A stretch of 58,475 nt of DNA from Ardenticatenaceae bacterium (GTDB lineage Bacteria > Chloroflexota > Anaerolineae > Promineifilales > Promineifilaceae), in the NCBI GenBank assembly GCA_030065875.1, contig JASJCR010000038.1:1-58475 (forward strand). Direction: 5' to 3'. Positions 31,125 through 38,974 of this stretch are shown piece by piece. The stretch's first letter is position 1. Each line of letters opens with the position of its first letter. The position numbers and the translations under genes were made by a program. The notes under the pieces are model-generated. The model made no database searches. It was not told where the DNA came from and was given only the letters and a program-made list of their open reading frames with translations.

Positions 31125-32756
31125 TTATTCCGAATCCATAAACGGATACCGCCACGAGGCGGGCGGCGACAAAGTTTCCTTGATGGTGCGCACGCTAAGC
31201 CAGCGCTGCAAATTTTGTGCTGACCCGGCTTTATCGTTTGTCCCGGATGCGCGCGCGCCGCCAAATGGCTGCTGTCCCACGACCGCCCCAGTTGGTTTGT
31301 CGTTTATGTAAAAATTGCCGGCCGCATCCCGAAGGGCATCGCTCATGTGGGCCAGAGCGTAACCATCCCGGCCGAAAATCGCCCCGGTCAACGCATAAGG
31401 AGAGGTGTCGTTGCAGAGCCGCAGGGTTTCTTCCAGATCATCATCCTCGTAAACGTAGATGGTCAACACCGGGCCAAAGATCTCCTCACACATCGTCACC
31501 GACTGTGGGTCCTGAGTCACGAGCGTGGTCGGCTCGATAAAATACCCCTCGCTGTCGTCGCAGCCACCGCCAGTCAACACTGCCACATTGGGATCGCTTT
31601 TCGCCTGTTCGATATAGCCGCGTATCGTCTCAAAAGCCGGGCGGTCGATCACGGCGCTCATGAAGTTGGAAAAATCGGCCGGATCTCCCACCGTGATTTT
31701 GCTGACTTCAGCCACATACTTTTCGCGGAAGGTGGGCCAAAGGGAGCGCGGCAGGTAGAGGCGTGAGGCGGCCGAGCATTTTTGACCCTGATACTCAAAT
31801 GCGCCGCGTAGAGCGGCCACAACGAGAGCGGGCACATGGCTGCTGGCGTGTGCAAAAATAAAATCTTTGCCCCCGGTTTCGCCCACGATGCGCGGATAAT
31901 ATTTGCGCTGACTAATCGTATCGCCAACCGCTTTCCACATCCCTTGAAACACGCGCGTGGAGCCGGTGAAGTGAATGCCGGCCAGATCGGGGCTGGCAAT
32001 GGCCGGTTCCCCCACCTGCCGGCCGGACCCCGGCAAGAAGTTGATTACCCCAGGTGGCAAACCAGCTTCCTCCATCAGGCGCATAAAATAGTAGGCGCTT
32101 AAAACGGCGCTGGAGGCAGGTTTCCAAACGACGACGTTGCCGACCATGGCCGGAGCCGTCGGTAAATTGCCGGCGATGGCCGTAAAGTTAAAGGGTGTAA
32201 CGGCAAAGACAAACCCTTCGAGCGGCCGGTACTCAACCCGGTTCCAGACCCCGCTGCTGGATGCGGGCTGCTCGGCCATAATTTGGGTTAGATAATAAGC
32301 GTTAAAGCGTAGAAAATCGATGAGTTCGCAGGCGGAATCGATCTCCGCCTGATGGGCTGTTTTTGACTGGCCAAGAACGGTCGCGGCGTTGAGGGTCGCG
32401 CGCCAGGGGCCGGCCAGCAGTTCGGCCGCGCGCAAAAAAATCGAGACGCGCTGTTCCCAGGGCAGGGCCGCCCAGGTCGACCGAGCGGCCAGGGCCGCGT
32501 TGATGGCCTGCTCAACTTCGGCACCTCCGGCCCGGTGATAGGTGCCCAGCTCCAAAGCGTGTTTGTGGGGAGCGCGCATGGTGGCCATATCACCTGTGCG
32601 AATCTCCCGGCCGCCGATAATCAGCGGCACTTCGACCGGGTTGTTTGACAATCTAACCAGCTCTTCCTGCAGGTGGGCTCGTTCAGCCGTGCCCGGAGCG
32701 TAAGATAAAACAGGCTCATTGGCGGGTTCAGGAACATAAAAATAACTATTCGACAT
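31125..32756 (-). CDS. pruA: L-glutamate gamma-semialdehyde (1-pyrroline-5-carboxylate) dehydrogenase
   Basis: The 543-residue aldehyde dehydrogenase is of the P5CDH type. It has the long N-terminal arm (VPEPANEPVLSYAPGT), the NAD-binding FTGSTRVFQGMWK, the catalytic Glu293 in VGETGGKD and the nucleophilic Cys327 in GQKCSAASR. The C-terminal region GNFYINDKPTGAVVGQQPFG then GARASGTNDKAG is diagnostic of the single-domain P5CDH group. It oxidises glutamate semialdehyde to glutamate with NAD+ as the second step of proline catabolism. No proline dehydrogenase gene is adjacent. The enzyme looks complete. Confidence 0.93.
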   Translation of the reverse strand: MSNSYFYVPEPANEPVLSYAPGTAERAHLQEELVRLSNNPVEVPLIIGGREIRTGDMATMRAPHKHALELGTYHRAGGAEVEQAINAALAARSTWAALPWEQRVSIFLRAAELLAGPWRATLNAATVLGQSKTAHQAEIDSACELIDFLRFNAYYLTQIMAEQPASSSGVWNRVEYRPLEGFVFAVTPFNFTAIAGNLPTAPAMVGNVVVWKPASSAVLSAYYFMRLMEEAGLPPGVINFLPGSGRQVGEPAIASPDLAGIHFTGSTRVFQGMWKAVGDTISQRKYYPRIVGETGGKDFIFAHASSHVPALVVAALRGAFEYQGQKCSAASRLYLPRSLWPTFREKYVAEVSKITVGDPADFSNFMSAVIDRPAFETIRGYIEQAKSDPNVAVLTGGGCDDSEGYFIEPTTLVTQDPQSVTMCEEIFGPVLTIYVYEDDDLEETLRLCNDTSPYALTGAIFGRDGYALAHMSDALRDAAGNFYINDKPTGAVVGQQPFGGARASGTNDKAGSAQNLQRWLSVRTIKETLSPPASWRYPFMDSE

Positions 32757-32935
32757 AGTTGTGACTCCTAAATGGGATTTTGTTAAAGAGAAGTGGGTTT
32801 ATGAAATAAGGAAGGCGCCGTTCGGCCGCTTTGGCGCGAGGGAGCGGCCGTGAAGATTGCATGGGCCGGCACCTCACTATTTGATGATACCTTACACCGA
32901 TTTATCTTGGCTGTCTAGACCGGATTACCATTATC

Positions 32936-34141
32936 TCACGACCTGTCACCTCTTACCCTCCTCCAAACCTCAAACCCGTGCTCTAAATCCACAATTAAAT
33001 CATCCGGATTTTCCAACCCCACAAATATACGAAACTGATGATCGGCTACCCCCACCTGCTGCCGCATTTCCGGGTCATCTGCATAAACAAAATCCAGCGG
33101 CAGAAGCAGGCTCTCAAACCCGCCCCAGCTTACCCCAATGGCAAAGAGCTTTAACGCCTCAACAAACGCATGATGGGCGGCCGTGGGTGCGGCCTGCAGC
33201 TGGAAACCAAACAAACTCCCGTATCCGCTCAGCTGCCTGCGACCGAGGGCGGCCAGCTCAAAAGATGGCAAACCGGGATGATTCACCGCCGCAACCTCCG
33301 GCCGGCTTTCAAGCCAGCGCGCAACTTTTAATCCGCCCTCGTGATGCTGTTTCATGCGCAGCGGCAAGGTGCGTAAGCCGCGCAGCGCCAAATACGCATC
33401 GGCCGGGGATAAATTGCTCCCCAACAGGACCGCCATGCTCTTGATCTTCTTAAAATGGTCTTCTGAACAGGCCAGCACCCCACATACCAAATCAGAATGA
33501 CCGGAAAAGTATTTTGAGCCGGTGTGGATCACCACATCCACCCCCATCTTGTGCGGTTTCTGAAATATCGGGCTGGCCCATGAATTGTCGATCACGGTCA
33601 CAATACCTCGCTCTGGGGCTATTTGGGTGACCGCCTGAATATCCTGCAGGGCAAAATTGAGGCTGCCCGGTGATTCTAGATAAATCAATTTGGTGGATGG
33701 CTTGAGGCGCGCACGGAGATCGGCCGCTTCCCCCAGCGTCTCTTCCGGAGCAAAAAAGGTGACCTTAACCCCAAATTGCTCCGCCAGGATGGCAGCAAAT
33801 GAACGGGTTGGCCCATAAACGCAGTTTACAAAAAGGGCGTGGTCACCCTGTCCTAAAAATGTCAGCAGCGTGGCCGAAATGGCTCCCATTCCCGATGAGA
33901 ACGCGATTGCTCGCTCGCTTTGCTCCAGCCCGGCGATTTTTTCTTCAAAAGCGGCCACTGTCGGGTTAAAATTGCGGCTGTACAGCGGCCGGTTAAAAGA
34001 ATCGGCCATCGCGGCCTGAAAAGCCTCTATCGTTTCAAAGGTAAATAAAGACGCGCGATAAATCGGCGGATTGACCGACCCGGCCCCATCAGCCCGCCAT
34101 TTTTCTTCACCGTCGTGGAGGATTTGGGTTTCGTCGTTCAT
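32936..34141 (-). CDS. Cys/Met-metabolism PLP-dependent enzyme (cystathionine beta-lyase / gamma-synthase family)
   Basis: The 401-residue fold-type I PLP enzyme has FNRPLYSRNFNPTVAAFEEK (phosphate-binding Tyr/Arg), AIAFSSGMGAISATLL, the IDNSWASPIFQKP Asp that contacts the pyridine N, and Lys210 in HTGSKYFSGHSD as the Schiff-base lysine. The sequence is closest in style to cystathionine beta-lyases, but gamma-synthase or gamma-lyase activity cannot be excluded. It would act in cysteine/methionine interconversion in the cytoplasm. Its 5' leader contains the 53-bp hairpin array, which could affect expression. Confidence 0.88.
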   Translation of the reverse strand: MNDETQILHDGEEKWRADGAGSVNPPIYRASLFTFETIEAFQAAMADSFNRPLYSRNFNPTVAAFEEKIAGLEQSERAIAFSSGMGAISATLLTFLGQGDHALFVNCVYGPTRSFAAILAEQFGVKVTFFAPEETLGEAADLRARLKPSTKLIYLESPGSLNFALQDIQAVTQIAPERGIVTVIDNSWASPIFQKPHKMGVDVVIHTGSKYFSGHSDLVCGVLACSEDHFKKIKSMAVLLGSNLSPADAYLALRGLRTLPLRMKQHHEGGLKVARWLESRPEVAAVNHPGLPSFELAALGRRQLSGYGSLFGFQLQAAPTAAHHAFVEALKLFAIGVSWGGFESLLLPLDFVYADDPEMRQQVGVADHQFRIFVGLENPDDLIVDLEHGFEVWRRVRGDRS

Positions 34142-34144
34142 ATT

Positions 34145-34434
34145 AGCTCAGCCCTTTGGGCCTCTTAGCGGTTTAGCTCGGTGCTGTCGCACCTCTTGGC
34201 ACAGCCCTTCGGGCCTTTTAGCAATTTGGCTCGGCGCTGTCGCGCCTCTTAGCACGGCCCTTCGGGCCTTTTAGCGGTTTAGCTCGGCGCTGACGCGCCT
34301 CTTGGCACAGCCCTTCGGGCCTTTCAGCGGTTTGGCTCGGTGCTCTCGCACCTCTCAGCACGGCCCTTCGGGCCTTTTAGCGGTTTGGCTCGGTGCTCTC
34401 GCACCTCTCAGCACGGCCCTTCGGGCCTTTTAGC
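34145..34434. repeat. Tandem array of a 53-bp hairpin repeat (five units plus a partial)
   Basis: A 30-base partial unit is followed by five units starting at 34175, 34228, 34281, 34334 and 34387, each spaced exactly 53 bases; the last runs to about 34434 before diverging. Every unit has two hairpins: GGCGC/GGTGC paired with GCGCC/GCACC around TGTC, TGAC or TCTC, and GGCCC-type arms around TTC (GCCCTTCGGGC). Substitutions in the stem tend to be matched on the other side (GGTGC with GCACC, GGCGC with GCGCC), which preserves pairing. There are no unique spacers. It lies upstream of the PLP-enzyme gene. Confidence 0.9.
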
Positions 34435-34435
34435 T

Positions 34436-34485
34436 ATGAGCTGAAAGGCGCGCCAGCGCCGAGCTGACAGCCGCGCAGCGGCGTG
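34436..34485. repeat. Inverted half-unit of the hairpin repeat
   Basis: AGCTGAAAGGCGCGCCAGCG and the following CCGAGC is the reverse complement of the first half of the 53-bp unit. It is followed by another hairpin, GCCGCGCAGCGGC. The array therefore ends in an opposite-facing copy, right against the stop of the methyltransferase-like gene. Confidence 0.7.
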
Positions 34486-35238
34486 CTAGGTAAACGCATA
34501 CACAATATGCGCATACCGGCGCCGTATGGCCTGCGGCACCCACCCTTCCAGCTGAGCATAAACACCCAATCCCCACATGGCAAACGCCTCAAAACGGCCG
34601 CTGGTAGCCTGTTCCCGCTGATCTTCCGTGCGGGTGATGCCGGGTGGGAATGGGGGCAAATCGATATAGCCGCTGTGGCCGGCCTGCGGCCACAAAAGGC
34701 GCATTTCGGTCGATGTTAAGCCATCCAAACCGCTGATGCCCACATGGGATTCATTGTCTTTGTTTGGGGAAAATACAGCGTAGCTGGAGGATACTCGCTG
34801 TACTCCGGCCGCATACGCTTTTCGCTCCTGAGGTTGAAGCCTCTGTAACACCTCGGAAGAGAGGGTTAAATCAAACACCGTCTCCTGCCAGGGCAAATCA
34901 GCCCAGGAGTCGATCTGCGAATAGGTGGGCTGGCAGGTGAGCATTAAACCAGTCGCCTGCACGGCCGCCAAAGCGTGTTGTGCTTTTTCCAAACCTTCTG
35001 CCCTTTCATCGACAATCGTCAGAGCGGCGTTGAGCTCCTCAGCCAGCAAAAAGAAATCGAGACTTGAGCCATACCGCTGGGGCAAACCGGCCATTAAAAT
35101 CGATTTGGGATGCGGCCGGCGGGCCAGCCAGGAACGAAGCGCCAAACGCTTGACATAATACTCGTATGCTGTACCGACTCCCTCTCCTTCAGCCAGAGCT
35201 AGCGGATAAAGCTGTTTAATCGACCAGTTACTCAACAT
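34486..35238 (-). CDS. Class I methyltransferase-like protein
   Basis: The 250-residue protein has a recognisable Rossmann methyltransferase core: KSILMAGLPQRYGSSLDFFL for strand 1 and its loop, ALTIVDERAEGLEKAQ for strand 2 with the acidic residue, and FDLTLSSEVLQRL for strand 4. The glycine-rich loop is weak (AGLPQRYG), so SAM binding is likely but not certain. It follows the NAD-dependent epimerase gene by 39 bases on the same strand, suggesting joint action on a lipid or sugar. No closer family is recognised. Confidence 0.6.
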   Translation of the reverse strand: MLSNWSIKQLYPLALAEGEGVGTAYEYYVKRLALRSWLARRPHPKSILMAGLPQRYGSSLDFFLLAEELNAALTIVDERAEGLEKAQHALAAVQATGLMLTCQPTYSQIDSWADLPWQETVFDLTLSSEVLQRLQPQERKAYAAGVQRVSSSYAVFSPNKDNESHVGISGLDGLTSTEMRLLWPQAGHSGYIDLPPFPPGITRTEDQREQATSGRFEAFAMWGLGVYAQLEGWVPQAIRRRYAHIVYAFT

Positions 35239-35277
35239 ACTTCTCTAAACCGGTTATGGTGTTGCTGCCGCGTAAGC

Positions 35278-36255
35278 TCACGTAAGATACCCGTTTTCGC
35301 GATACCAAGCCACCGTTCGCCGAAGCCCGTCACCCAGCGAGACCTGCGGCCGGTACCCCAATTCTTCATTTGCCTTGGCCCAGGAAAATCGATAGCTGGT
35401 GCTAAAAAAATCAACGGCGGAGCGAGTGAGCGGTGGGGTAATGCCGGTCAACTGCCCTGCAAACTCCAAAACTGCGGCCCCAGCATAAACCAGCGGCCGG
35501 GGTAGGGAAAGCCGGGGCACCTGAACCGCCATCGCTTCAGCCATGGCGGCAATAAACTGGTGAAAAGTAACTGATTTCTCCCCGGCGATCTGATAAATTT
35601 CTCCCGCACGCCCATTTTCGAGAGCTAGCATCATACCGCGGACCCCATCTTCGATAAAGGTTGGATGGCAATAAGAGCGGCCGCCGTTTACAAAAAAGAA
35701 ACGCTTAGTTGCTACCGCTTGAAACAACCCCAAAACGTGCAAATCGCCTGGACCGTATAAAAATTCCGGCCGGACAATAATGATCGGTGCACCAGTTGAG
35801 GCCATTTCCAAAACGAGTTTCTCCGCTGCAGCTTTGCTTCGCTCGTAGGGGTTGGTAGGCCCATAGGGGGCCTCTTCCGATTTGGGTTTTTCAACGGTTG
35901 GCCCCAATACGCCCGGGCTGCTGACGTACAAAATCCGCGACACCCCAGCCTCACCGGCCGCCTCCATGAGGCGGCGCGTGCCCTCAACATGCAATTCGAC
36001 ATATTCCGCTTCAGAAATACCAAAAGCGCCCAGGCGGCCGGCGGCATGCACCACCACTTCATGATCCGTCAGCTGTGAGGTCCATTGCCCAGGTTGAGTC
36101 ACATCTCCCTCGACCCAGCGCAGAAGAGGGGTTGACGGGTTCACCTGGGATGGAGATCGACGGGTCAGGGCGGTCACGGCCGCACCCTGGCTCAGGAGCG
36201 CCTGAAGCAGCGCTCCACCCACAAACCCGGTTCCACCGGTCAAAAAAACGTTCAT
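35278..36255 (-). CDS. NAD-dependent epimerase/dehydratase (extended SDR)
   Basis: The 325-residue extended SDR starts MNVFLTGGTGFVGGALLQAL with the TGGTGFVG cofactor loop. It continues with HAAGRLGAFG, the VSSPGVLG strand, and the active site PYERSKAAAEKLV (YxxxK). RPEFLYGPGDLHVLGLF is the substrate-side motif. The C-terminal half (SYCHPTFIEDGVRGMMLAL and AGAAVLEFAGQL) resembles 3-beta-hydroxysteroid dehydrogenase/isomerase-like and nucleoside-diphosphate-sugar epimerases, so the substrate may be a sugar nucleotide or a sterol-like lipid. All catalytic residues are present. Confidence 0.9.
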   Translation of the reverse strand: MNVFLTGGTGFVGGALLQALLSQGAAVTALTRRSPSQVNPSTPLLRWVEGDVTQPGQWTSQLTDHEVVVHAAGRLGAFGISEAEYVELHVEGTRRLMEAAGEAGVSRILYVSSPGVLGPTVEKPKSEEAPYGPTNPYERSKAAAEKLVLEMASTGAPIIIVRPEFLYGPGDLHVLGLFQAVATKRFFFVNGGRSYCHPTFIEDGVRGMMLALENGRAGEIYQIAGEKSVTFHQFIAAMAEAMAVQVPRLSLPRPLVYAGAAVLEFAGQLTGITPPLTRSAVDFFSTSYRFSWAKANEELGYRPQVSLGDGLRRTVAWYRENGYLT

Positions 36256-36289
36256 TTTTGATCACTCATGTGGATTTTGGCCAGAGGGT

Positions 36290-36673
36290 TCACGAGTTTT
36301 TTGAATCTCGCCTCTTTTTTCTAAGGGCCGCTTTTCGCTCCGCTTCCCGTTCTTGAGCATGCGCCTTTAGCTGAGCGGCCTTTTCAGGTGACACCTCATA
36401 CGCCATGACCGGGCGATAAACGCTCTGACATCTCTCCCCCAAACGGCAGTCCGCCAAAGGGAGTTGGGGAGCATCATCCGGGTGATAAATCGCTCCTTTT
36501 TCGTACTGAAGAGAGGCGGCCGCCTCCACACAGCAGGGGCCGAATTCAACCCGCACCCCCACAATCGATCCACCGGAACGCATCCCCAGGCGATACGCTG
36601 CCAGCGCCTTTTCCGCATAATTTGGCGCTTTCTCCATATCGTGATGAAAGTTGTCTAACCAGTTAAAAGCCAT
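36290..36673 (-). CDS. Small Cys-motif protein, possibly metal binding
   Basis: The 127-residue product has VRVEFGPCCVEAAASLQ, then DDAPQLPLADCRLGERCQ and a YRPV segment. The order C-C-x-x-A-A, EAP/DAP-x-LPL-x-DC-x5-C matches a pattern recalled from small bacterial proteins with LPLPDC-type motifs, whose cysteines may bind metal. The C terminus is a charged helix (AHAQEREAERKAALRKKRR). It lies downstream of the radical SAM gene on the same strand, separated by heptamer repeats. The function is unknown; it could be a partner of the radical SAM protein. Confidence 0.6.
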   Translation of the reverse strand: MAFNWLDNFHHDMEKAPNYAEKALAAYRLGMRSGGSIVGVRVEFGPCCVEAAASLQYEKGAIYHPDDAPQLPLADCRLGERCQSVYRPVMAYEVSPEKAAQLKAHAQEREAERKAALRKKRRDSKNS

Positions 36674-36682
36674 GAGTTTAAG

Positions 36683-36724
36683 TCCTGAGTCCTGAGTGCT
36701 GAGTCCTGAGTGCTAGGTCCTGAG
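36683..36724. repeat. Heptamer tandem repeat (TCCTGAG type)
   Basis: Six consecutive 7-base units: TCCTGAG, TCCTGAG, TGCTGAG, TCCTGAG, TGCTAGG, TCCTGAG. It fills the spacer between the radical SAM gene and the Cys-motif gene. Confidence 0.8.
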
Positions 36725-36729
36725 TGTTT

Positions 36730-37896
36730 TTACTCAGAAGACACATCATCCTGGGCCATCGGCAGCGGAATCCTTTCCCCGGCCGTGCCCCCAAACCGCT
36801 CCCGGCCGCTGTTTGGCGAAATCACCTTCAAACCAACGCGGGTGAGGGTTGGTACATCGTGCAGCATATTGGTGTAAGAGGCGTTAGCCAGGGGACAGTG
36901 ACACTCTTTGGCGGCAATGCTTCGACGCACCTCTTTTATCTTCTCCCCAAACCAGATCTCTTTAAAATCGTAGGCAAAATCGCGCAAATTTCCCAAATCA
37001 TCCGCCCGCACACAGCAGGGCCATACGGTGCCGTCTGAATAAATTTGGGCGCTGGCCCATCCGGCGTAACAATCAATTACCTGATCTTGTTCATCGAGGA
37101 TCTTTTTGACCAGCTTATAATACTCGATCCGAAATGCTTCGGTTATTTTGGCCATGCCCGTAAACTGTTTTGACTCGATATAGGCGATGAGCTGATCGAT
37201 CGCGGCCGCATACTCTTCAGGATCCGGGGTGATCGGCAATCCCACCGTATCAAGTTCAACTCGCGGCTCAGCAATTTCCGTAATAAATTGATCCGCACCG
37301 GAGCGATTGGCGTAAGCGATCAGTTCAGGTACGTGATCGTGATTAAAAACTGAGATAACCGAGTGAATGCCGATGATTAAATTGTCAAACTCATCTCTCA
37401 GGGCCAGAAGCTGCTCCAGCCGCTCTTCAAATTTTTCAAAATTCCCCATCACCCCCCGAATGAAGTCGTGTTTCTCGCCGACCCCATCGAGAGACAGATT
37501 GATAATGACCTGACTCTCCGGGCACGCCTCACAGATAGCGCGCACCCGGTCCGGGATGCTGTTGAGAATGCCGTTTGTGGGGATGTTGATAATTCCCGGT
37601 TGGCAATGTTTGTAAGCCAGCTTCGCCAGCTCGACCACGTGTGGATACATCAGCGGTTCTCCCCCACTGATCGTAAACCAGTATGGGGCACTACCCATCG
37701 ACGCCAGCGCCTTATCCCACTCCTCTAAGGTCAGCTCATTTTCCCGTTTCATCCAAATATTGCACGTCAAACAGCGTGAATTGCACTTTGGTGATGGAGA
37801 AAGGGTTAAATTGATGGGCAGCATCTTTGGCCACCCAAACCGTCGATAAAGACGAAATAACGGCACGCGGGCCAGCACACCGAGCATTGATTTCAT
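36730..37896 (-). CDS. Radical SAM protein with SPASM-like C terminus
   Basis: The 388-residue enzyme has the CX3CX2C cluster motif as CNSRCLTC (Cys38, Cys42, Cys45), followed by WFTISGGEPLMYP, the GGE motif that positions SAM. IINIPTNGIL and INLSLDGVGEKHD are the usual later barrel strands. The C-terminal part has CYAGWASAQIYSDGTVWPCC and a CHCPLAN segment, which suggest a SPASM/twitch auxiliary iron-sulfur site. The position among glycosyltransferases resembles radical SAM enzymes of glycolipid or hopanoid-like pathways, but no substrate is implied by sequence. Confidence 0.85.
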   Translation of the reverse strand: MKSMLGVLARVPLFRLYRRFGWPKMLPINLTLSPSPKCNSRCLTCNIWMKRENELTLEEWDKALASMGSAPYWFTISGGEPLMYPHVVELAKLAYKHCQPGIINIPTNGILNSIPDRVRAICEACPESQVIINLSLDGVGEKHDFIRGVMGNFEKFEERLEQLLALRDEFDNLIIGIHSVISVFNHDHVPELIAYANRSGADQFITEIAEPRVELDTVGLPITPDPEEYAAAIDQLIAYIESKQFTGMAKITEAFRIEYYKLVKKILDEQDQVIDCYAGWASAQIYSDGTVWPCCVRADDLGNLRDFAYDFKEIWFGEKIKEVRRSIAAKECHCPLANASYTNMLHDVPTLTRVGLKVISPNSGRERFGGTAGERIPLPMAQDDVSSE

Positions 37897-37917
37897 AAAT
37901 TCCTCAATGAAAGGAGA

Positions 37918-38011
37918 TGGGTTTATTGATGTATCGGTTTATTGGTATATTTGTCTATTCTAGGGAAAGTCCAACCGTCTAATAAACCAATTATTAATAA
38001 ACTAATAAACT
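37918..38011. repeat. A/T-rich inverted repeat between radical SAM and GT2 genes
   Basis: TTTATTGATGTATCGGTTTA with the following TTGG is mirrored by TAATAAACCAATTATTAATA with following AACTAATAAAC about 35 bases later. The words have a period of eight to nine bases, like the short repeats elsewhere. It may form a weak stem. Confidence 0.4.
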
Positions 38012-38053
38012 TATACACCGTTAAAGCAATAAAATTCACATCCCTCTTTCTTC

Positions 38054-38941
38054 TCACATTTCCAACTTCTTCGTCGTTTTCGCAATTTCCCACACGGTAT
38101 GGGACGCATTGCGCTTAAAATCTCGTTTACCCAGCCAGCGGCCGTACGCCTCCAAGAAAGCGCCGCCAATACTCCAAAAAAAGTGTTTTGGTCGCCAGTC
38201 AAGATGTTTCATAAAAATTCTTAAAATCGTTCCCCCACGCATCGTGCTAACTTCATATCCCAAATCGCGCTCAAGCTCGAGATGACCGGCAAAAATCCGG
38301 CGGCGCTGCCGCAAAAAATCGGCCACGGTTTCCGGTCCTTTGTTGAGCACAACCGCATCAGCCACATAATGAACCCGATACCCCTGCGCCCGAATAATCG
38401 GTTCAACACTGGCCTCGTCAACGGCCGTATGGTTGGGGATTCGCTTAAAAATGTGGCGGAAGGCCACCAGTTCACCCGCCTTAAATTTGCCTTCGCGATT
38501 TAATTCATGGTGAAGTCCCCACAACATATGCACCACAAACCCCAAAAATTCCTCCCGATCATTGACCGGCACGGGATGAGCGCCGGTCATCCCCATTTCC
38601 GGATCGGCAAATGGCACAACCAGCTTCTCGATCGCATCATCTTGGGGCAGCAAATCAGCGCTGCACAAAATGACGACCTCTTCTTTGACCTGCCTGAGCA
38701 GCAAATTGATCGCCGAAGCCTTTCCTTCACGCTTCTCCTGCACCAGAAGCTGAATCCGGCCGTCCCGAGCCGCCCAATCCTGCACGATTGATTCGGTGTC
38801 GTCGGTACACCCGCTGGCCACAACCAGTATTTGGGTCAAATGCACCTGATTTAACCGTTGATTACTGATCGACTCAAGCAGCCGGCCAATGTTGGCCGCT
38901 TCGTTATGGGCGGTAATCCCTATGGCACAGGAAATTTTCAT
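38054..38941 (-). CDS. Family 2 glycosyltransferase
   Basis: The 295-residue GT-A enzyme starts MKISCAIGITAHNEAANIGR and has the nucleotide-binding VVASGCTDDTESIV, REGKASAINLLL and an acidic metal site in ILCSADLLP (a reduced DxD). A late QRRRIFAGHLELE resembles the Q(Q/R)xRW processive or retaining loop. The C terminus is amphipathic and may sit on the membrane, but no clear helix spans it. It probably adds a sugar to a lipid or lipid-linked acceptor. The next gene on the same strand is upstream, 33 bases away. Confidence 0.88.
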   Translation of the reverse strand: MKISCAIGITAHNEAANIGRLLESISNQRLNQVHLTQILVVASGCTDDTESIVQDWAARDGRIQLLVQEKREGKASAINLLLRQVKEEVVILCSADLLPQDDAIEKLVVPFADPEMGMTGAHPVPVNDREEFLGFVVHMLWGLHHELNREGKFKAGELVAFRHIFKRIPNHTAVDEASVEPIIRAQGYRVHYVADAVVLNKGPETVADFLRQRRRIFAGHLELERDLGYEVSTMRGGTILRIFMKHLDWRPKHFFWSIGGAFLEAYGRWLGKRDFKRNASHTVWEIAKTTKKLEM

Positions 38942-38974
38942 GAGGGGGTATTATCGGAGAGAGGGGCCAAGCGG

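Noticed and set aside
34145..34485. CRISPR-like array
   Set aside because: The 53-base units are repeated end to end with no unique spacers, and each unit contains two hairpins; no cas gene is nearby.
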